Assembly (NCBI GenBank): GCA_021399435.1
Contig: JAJTUP010000138.1
Span: 45,445 to 109,444 of the forward strand
Length of the DNA: 64,000 nt
Reading direction: 5' to 3'
From: Diaporthe sp. PMI_573
Lineage: Eukaryota; Ascomycota; Sordariomycetes; Diaporthales; Diaporthaceae
The notes under the pieces are model-generated. The model was not told the origin of the DNA, did not search any database, and saw only the letters and a program-made list of their open reading frames with translations. This document shows, one piece after another, positions 59,144 through 64,000 of the stretch. Position 1 is the first letter of the stretch; the number at the start of each line of letters is the position of its first letter. A program made the position numbers and the translations under genes.

Positions 59144-59398
59144 GTACTAGACAAGCTTCTATCCCTCTCAAGGGCCAAAACAACAATTCAACTCATTCTT
59201 CTATTATTATTATTTAATAACCTATAACATTATCTGATCAGAACCCAATTACTGCTTTTATCGCCTTCGTGGCCCTTTCGGCCCTTTTTTATTATCTCTT
59301 CTTTCTTTACGTTGGAGCTCTCTAGCAGTTTCCTCTCTCTCACTCAGAGGGGCCAGCAGAACTTAGGCATATATGCTCGGCTTGTTGTCCACGTTTTT
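59079..59398 (+). repeat. Element B 3' LTR (320 bp)
   Basis: Begins TGTTACGGG directly after the polypurine tract, same length as the 5' LTR, followed by AATAT. Confidence 0.75.
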
Positions 59399-59403
59399 AA
59401 TAT

Positions 59404-59823
59404 TTAATAAAGAAATTATAGGTTTTTATATTTTTACATTAATAAAACGCGATTTTGTCCACACAGCTTTATGTTATTATAACCTAATTATTGGCACCTT
59501 GTTTTAATATAGAATTTAGAGACTTGGTGTTTCTAATCTTAGCTTTTGTTATATAATTATTTGTTAACAGGATTTATAATAAATGTAACTTCTTTAGTAT
59601 AGCTTTAATAGAGATCCAGTAGTTATACTAATAGGGTCTAATCGCTTATATTATAGTTTTAATATAGAATCTAAGGACTATAGTACATTTAATTATAGCG
59701 TAAATATTGTTGACCAATTGATAAGTTTTAATAAAGATCTAGAAACTTGTTAAATATCGTTAATAGCAATCTGCCTTTTCCTTCCTTGCTGCTCTATAAT
59801 CGCTATAAGCAATTACTGATTAG
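59404..59823 (-). other. Probable continuation of the Copia leader/gag, displaced by element B
   Basis: AT-rich sequence between the right end of element B and the right LTR-like repeat. It would join to 41413 if element B is removed. No frame identified. Confidence 0.35.
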
Positions 59824-60050
59824 TATTAGTTAGGCTTTATTGTATATAATAGAAAGAAGTGTTAGTAAAGAGAAAAGGAAAAAGCAGACCAAATAGGTAT
59901 TCTATTAAGTCTAGAGGTTCTAGTTGTTACTTTAAAGGGTATAGCGAAGCCATACCCGTAGGGCGACAACCCTTTATAGTACAGGCCCTACGCTAGCCAC
60001 GGGCCCTCCACTATTTACTTACAAACCTATTTCCTATAGACCTATTAACA
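59824..60050. repeat. LTR-like direct repeat, right copy (227 bp)
   Basis: Full-length match of 33451-33677, ending CTATTAACA. If the pair belongs to the minus-strand Copia element, this is its 5' LTR; the adjoining sequence TAATCAGTAATTGC (opposite strand) would then be the primer-binding area. Confidence 0.55.
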
Positions 60051-60135
60051 CCTATTTATAACTAGTAAACTCTGGCTTTAGCGATACTATAAAGAGATTT
60101 TACAATCTTTATAATTATTCTAAATAGGTAGCAAG

Positions 60136-60343
60136 TGTAACGGTCTCAAGGTAGTATATTGTAACTAGCTAGGCTACTCTACGAGTATAACTAAACTTAC
60201 AGAATAAAGGAAACAACCAAAGGCAACTACGTATCCCTGCCTATAAGTATCTGCATAGAAGGGTCTGTGCATTGGTTTGGTCCGTGCGCCCTTCTGGGCT
60301 GAGAGATTCTAAGGCCAAGCCATCCAGGCCTCAGCCTGTCACA
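60136..60343 (-). repeat. Element D 3' LTR (208 bp)
   Basis: Plus-strand reading starts TGTAACGGTCTC and ends CCTGTCACA, giving TGTGAC...GTTACA on the element's strand. Shorter than and divergent from element C's LTR but sharing both ends. The other LTR is outside the window. Confidence 0.65.
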
Positions 60344-60399
60344 ACTACCCCCCCTCTCCCTCTTTTATTGGTCCGCGGTAGACCGTCCTTAAGGTGCTA

Positions 60400-63300
60400 T
60401 TAAGCGTATGGGTTAGAGATAACTAGTTGCTAGCCCTGATTAGACGTAAATTCTCCACGGGCTAGTTTGTACGTGTCGAGAGCTGCCGTATCTAACAGGT
60501 TTCGTATTGGCTCTTATATAGACCTTGCATAGCCTCTCTACTTAACGAGTACTTAGACTCCACGGCCTCTCTTCTAATGGTTTAGTATCTCTTCTACCTT
60601 ATATTTAGCCTAATCAGGGTCATCCTTATTCAGAAGGGCTGGGGGCTGATAGTTATCATGGGTCTGGGAAGGAAGGGGGTCCTTGGGTACCTAATGGAGA
60701 AGTGATACGTGGAACCTATCGTAGATCCTAGGTGGTGTATCTAATCTATAGTTGTGGGATCCGATTACTTCCACCACTGTGTATTTAGTATTTAGCCAGT
60801 CTAGCTTCTTTAATGGCCTTAGTATCCTTATGTTCCTAAGATATAACTAGACTTTGTTACCTTTCTTAAACTGCTTAGATGGGGCCCTTACTTGGTTTGT
60901 GTAATGTTCTTGCCTCTCCTAGGCAGACGCCATGGCAGCTTGGGCAAGTTCTGTAGCCTCTTGTAACCTTGATACAAAAGCTTCTCTTGTAGTAATAGAT
61001 ATATCGCTTAATGTCTGTAGGTCTTCCTTGTCTTTAATTAGTCCGAGAATGTCTATATAATAGCTATAGGTAGTAAAAAAAGGGCTGATCCTGGTAGATA
61101 TTATGTCTTAGTTGTTGGTTGCTAGTATTATAGCTGGTAGCATCTTATCTTAGTTATCTTACTAGTATGTAGTAAACATTTATATGTAGTCTTTAATGAC
61201 TTGGTTAGCTTGTTCTGTTACTCTGTCTATCTCTAGGTGGTATACTGTAGATAGTCTCTGCTTGATTTGTAGTAACTTGTATATTTTCTTCTAGGTTAGA
61301 CTGATAAACTACGGCCTATAATCCGAAACAACTGCTGAAAAGACTCCGTGGTATCTAATTAGGTACTTTAGTAGGTACTGGGCTACCTCTCTGGCTATAG
61401 TAGATACTATAGACTTAAAGATTACATTCTTAAATAGTCGATCTATAATAATTATAATATTGGTGGCTTAACTAATACTAATTGGTAGGAGCTGTGTAAT
61501 AAAATCTATGGATATTTCTAACCATGCTTAATTTAAAACGGGGAGGGGCTTTAGCAGCCCTTGCTTCTTCTCTTGCTATATTGCTTTTCGGCTACATATA
61601 TTGTAATTATATAAGAACTTCTGAATGTCTTGACTAAGCCTAGGCTAAGTAAAATTGCAGCTGATCAGGGCTCTTGTTATATCTCTGTCTGGGTAACCTG
61701 TAAGAAATAAATTGTGGGTATCTTATATAATCTTGGTCTGTAGGGGTTTGTAATGTGGAACCTAAATGCGACCTCTTTAATATAACTGCTACTGTTTATC
61801 TATAGAGCATTCTAATATAGAGATAGGTAATCTCTATTGATGGGGGAATTAATGCTCTTCTCTGATTATTGCTTCTTTGATTAGCTAGTAATGATTGTTA
61901 ATCTATAGTGATTGTTCTTACAAGTCCTTCAATAATAGATCTTTAAATAGGGGTACTGGGGGATCTAAGTAATCGGCCCCTGGGTCTAATTCTCTATTCT
62001 GATCTCCCCTAGTAATAAATCTAGTCTTAATGGACACTTGTTGGGCTCTAGTCAGAGCAGCCTGGTTTACAATAAGTGTTTTTCGGCCCTGTAGCTTGAG
62101 AAGTTAAATGTGCCTTCCTACTAGTCGGTTATTTTGGGTATTAAGGGGTATGTCTTGTTTCCTTCTTGACAGGGTGTTAGGTACTATGGCTTCTTTGCCT
62201 GCCTGGTAGTGTAATTTGAAATTATATCTTGCTAGGGTCTCTGACTATTGTACCTATTGCTTGCTGAGCTGTCTTTTCTTCTTAAAATACTCTAGGTTCT
62301 TATAGTTGGTAAGGACTTTAAAAGAGGGTATGCTTTGGAGTTTAGTATCTTATTGTTTTATATAGCGGATAATCGCTAACAGTTCTTTGTTATAGATTAG
62401 GTAGTTGTATTTAGTAGGTAAGTTCTTCTTTAAATAGAATGCTACAGGCCTTAGCATCCCCTTATTATTATACTGTGATAGCGTGCTACTAATAGTATAT
62501 CTTGAAAAATTAGTCTCAAGTATTGTTTGTTTCTCTAGGTCCTACTGTGCTAAAATAGGAGTGTTAATTAAAAGCCGCTTGAGTTCCTTAAAGGCTGATC
62601 TGTAGTCTATGGTCTATATAAATAGTACTCCCTTTTTGGTGAGGGCTGTAAGGGGGTAGGTGATGTTTGAGAATTTTGGGACAAAATCTTGATAGTAGTT
62701 TGTGAATCTAAGGAATCCTTAAACTCCTTGAACTAATCGGGGGCGTTTCTATAGCTCGACTGCCTTGATTTTCTTAGGGTTGACTTAAATCCCCCTACCT
62801 GCTTCCACTATAAAGCCTAGGTACTTGACGCTCTTAGTCTTGAAGTTGTATTTATTAATATTAACCTGTAGACCTGCTTTCTAGAGTCTTATGAGTACCT
62901 TTTTAACCTTTGCCTGGTGATTAGATAGAGAGCCATTAGAATAAACTAAGACGTCGTTGATATAGGCTAAGTAGAACTCGTCAAGGTATTCTCGTAGCAT
63001 TGTATTAATATACTGCTAGAACATTACTGGGGCTCCTATAAGCCTAAACAGTGTTACTAGCTATTCGAAAAGCCTATACTGAGTATAGAATATGGTCTTT
63101 TATTTATTGCCTTCTCTAACTTGGATCTTGTGGAACGCTGTGATCATATCTAGCTTTGTAAACTAACGTGTTTTAAATAAAGACTAAAAAGTCTTGCTAA
63201 TTAGTAAAAGTAGATACTGGTCTTTCCGCGTAATCTTATTAAGACTATGGTAGTTAATGTAGAATCAAAGGCTACTACCTAGTTTCTTTATAAATAACAC

Positions 63301-64000
63301 TGGAGTAGAGGTGGGGGAGTTGCTTATATAGATAAAGTTCTTCTATAGAAGCTTAGTAAGTATTCTTCTAAGTATTATAAGCTCTTCCCTTGATATACTG
63401 TATAAGGGCCCCTACGGGACCTCCTTCTCCTTCCTATTTAGGCTAACTTTTAACAGAATGCTGTAATTATTTCTGTGGTGATAAGGTGGGAGCTGATCAG
63501 CCTTCTGGTGATTAAATAATGGTAGGAACTCCTGGTATTGGGGTAGTAGCTTCTCCTATAGGTTGTCCTTCTTCTTGGGTGCTAGTGCCTTTTTAATGTT
63601 GTATAGGCTAGCTGTAAAGATTGATAGACCTTGTCTTTTGCTAAGGTTCTAATTAGACTGCTACTGGCAGGCTTTCCGTACTAGTCTAGTAAATATAGAG
63701 GTAGTATGCCCGGTAAGGGGGTAGGAGTCTTCTTTTCTAGGGCTTTGTTCCTTAACCTTTAGCCTAGTTGAACTAAAGGTAATCTTACCCTTTGAGGGAT
63801 TCAGTAATATCCTCTTAAGGTTTATCTATGGTCGTCCTAAAATTACGTTCTCCTTCTAATCAGGGATTACGTAGAAGAAAGCCCTATCTCGTTTATGCCT
63901 GTTGATATTAGTATTTGTATATACTATATATATGATTGCTTCTTCTAACGTAAAGTTTACTTGCTCCAAATCTCTAGAAGTAATAGGAATATAAGAGAGG
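60400..64000 (-). pseudogene. Element D pol remnant
   Basis: Minus-strand frame with stops. Chromodomain at ~60.46-60.61 kb (VEEILNH, KRGRGV, RGYARSI, RNLLDTAALDTY), integrase C-terminus at ~60.9-61.0 kb (ELAQAAMAS, RQEHYTNQ), RNase H around 62.2-62.7 kb, RT at ~62.75-63.4 kb with YLGFIVEAGRGI and active site YIND (second Asp kept, first changed to Asn). Protease and gag would lie to the right, outside or at the edge. Confidence 0.65.

Larger units (their letters stand above)
41414..59398 (+). mobile_element. Element B: ~12-kb Ty3/Gypsy-like LTR retrotransposon, interrupted by element C
   Basis: Direct LTRs of identical length (320 bp) at 41414-41733 and 59079-59398 are flanked by AATAT on the outer sides (41409-41413 and 59399-59403). 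A polypurine tract (AGAGAGGGGTA) ends directly at the 3' LTR. Without element C and its duplicated 5 bp the element is 11,976 bp, about twice a usual fungal Gypsy element. The order on the plus strand is gag with zinc knuckle, protease region, RT, integrase, then ~3.8 kb of extra sequence with one antisense and one sense frame. LTR differences are mostly C/T and G/A. The LTR's right end (..GTTTTT) is not the canonical CA, so exact borders are inferred from the duplication. Confidence 0.7.
29600..64000. other. AT-rich, RIP-mutated transposon block
   Basis: From ~29.6 kb to the window end there is no intact gene. Composition drops from roughly balanced to strongly AT. Former transposon frames keep their reading frame but contain many TAG/TAA stops where relatives have Gln or Trp, and Cys/His to Tyr and Asp to Asn changes, i.e. 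C-to-T on either strand as RIP produces. GC-richer islands inside (31083-31337, 32052-32548, 35972-36342, LTRs) are younger or less mutated pieces. Stretches not itemised below (30016-31082, 38000-40850, parts of 33678-34674) show only AT-rich sequence with no frame I can assign. Confidence 0.85.
60136..64000 (-). mobile_element. Element D: chromodomain Ty3/Gypsy retrotransposon, truncated by the window edge
   Basis: Minus-strand element whose 3' LTR is at 60136-60343 and whose body runs rightward off the window. A polypurine tract (opposite strand of ACTACCCCCCCTCTCC, 60344-60359) abuts the LTR. Reading leftward on the minus strand, RT with YIND (~62.93-63.0 kb) is followed by integrase (LAQAAMAS, ~60.95 kb) and chromodomain. 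It is related to element C: the LTR end GGTCTCAAGGTAG is the reverse complement of the end of C's LTRs. Frequent stops. Confidence 0.75.

Noticed and set aside
29600..64000. CRISPR arrays, rRNA, tRNA or telomeric repeats
   Set aside because: Looked for regular spacer-repeat structure, TTAGGG runs and tRNA-like cloverleaf sequences; none seen. The only short-period arrays are the two tandem repeats reported.

Overview
The window is nuclear DNA of a filamentous ascomycete (Pezizomycotina). The left half carries spliced genes with short introns (mostly 50-100 nt, GT..AG) and families typical of mould accessory genomes: a CYP505-type P450:reductase fusion, a full-size PDR/ABCG transporter, a hybrid histidine kinase, a fungal Na+/K+ P-type ATPase, a class I P450, an APH-fold kinase and a type-B carboxylesterase. 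The right half is an AT-rich block of transposons whose reading frames hold the stops and substitutions left by repeat-induced point mutation (RIP). Genus cannot be called from sequence alone.

Layout, left to right. 1-1202: 3' end of a hAT DNA transposon with an intact transposase C-terminus. 1383-5068 (-): six-exon CYP505-like fusion enzyme. 5861-7126 (-): six-TM fungal protein of unknown function, divergent from 8454-13278 (+): eight-exon PDR transporter. 14269-15088 (+): ankyrin-repeat gene with a 1-nt frameshift in a G-run. 15893-17053 (-): APH-family kinase. 17729-19475 (-): secreted carboxylesterase with a 1-nt frameshift in a C-run. 20701-22845 (+): hybrid histidine kinase. 23212-26662 (-): P-type ATPase complete from the actuator domain to the C-terminus but with no recognisable N-terminus. 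27677-29542 (+): four-exon P450. For the multi-exon genes I assigned introns by hand; the exon lengths sum to whole codons in every intact gene.

From about 29.6 kb composition changes abruptly to an AT-rich, gene-empty block. It begins with a decayed MFS-transporter fragment and two minus-strand Ty1/Copia fragments. A 12-kb Ty3/Gypsy-like element (element B, 41414-59398) has identical-length 320-bp LTRs and a matching 5-bp target duplication. Into its gag-pol a second, 6,004-bp chromodomain Gypsy (element C, 45354-51357) has inserted, with 275-bp LTRs and the duplication CATTA. Element B itself probably sits inside an older Copia element. A third Gypsy/chromovirus (element D, minus strand) starts at 60136 and runs off the right edge. 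A 255-bp solo LTR (31083-31337) with a perfect target duplication and no RIP scars inserted later.

The most unusual object is element B. Besides one gag-pol frame it carries two long extra frames between integrase and the 3' LTR: a 243-codon frame on the opposite strand and a 661-codon sense frame that runs into the LTR. Both are interrupted only by RIP-type stops. I do not recognise either product. The left-half genes (oxidation, hydrolysis, export, sensing, ion pumping) look like an accessory, possibly detoxification or secondary-metabolism neighbourhood, but no backbone synthase is present, so a biosynthetic cluster is not demonstrated.
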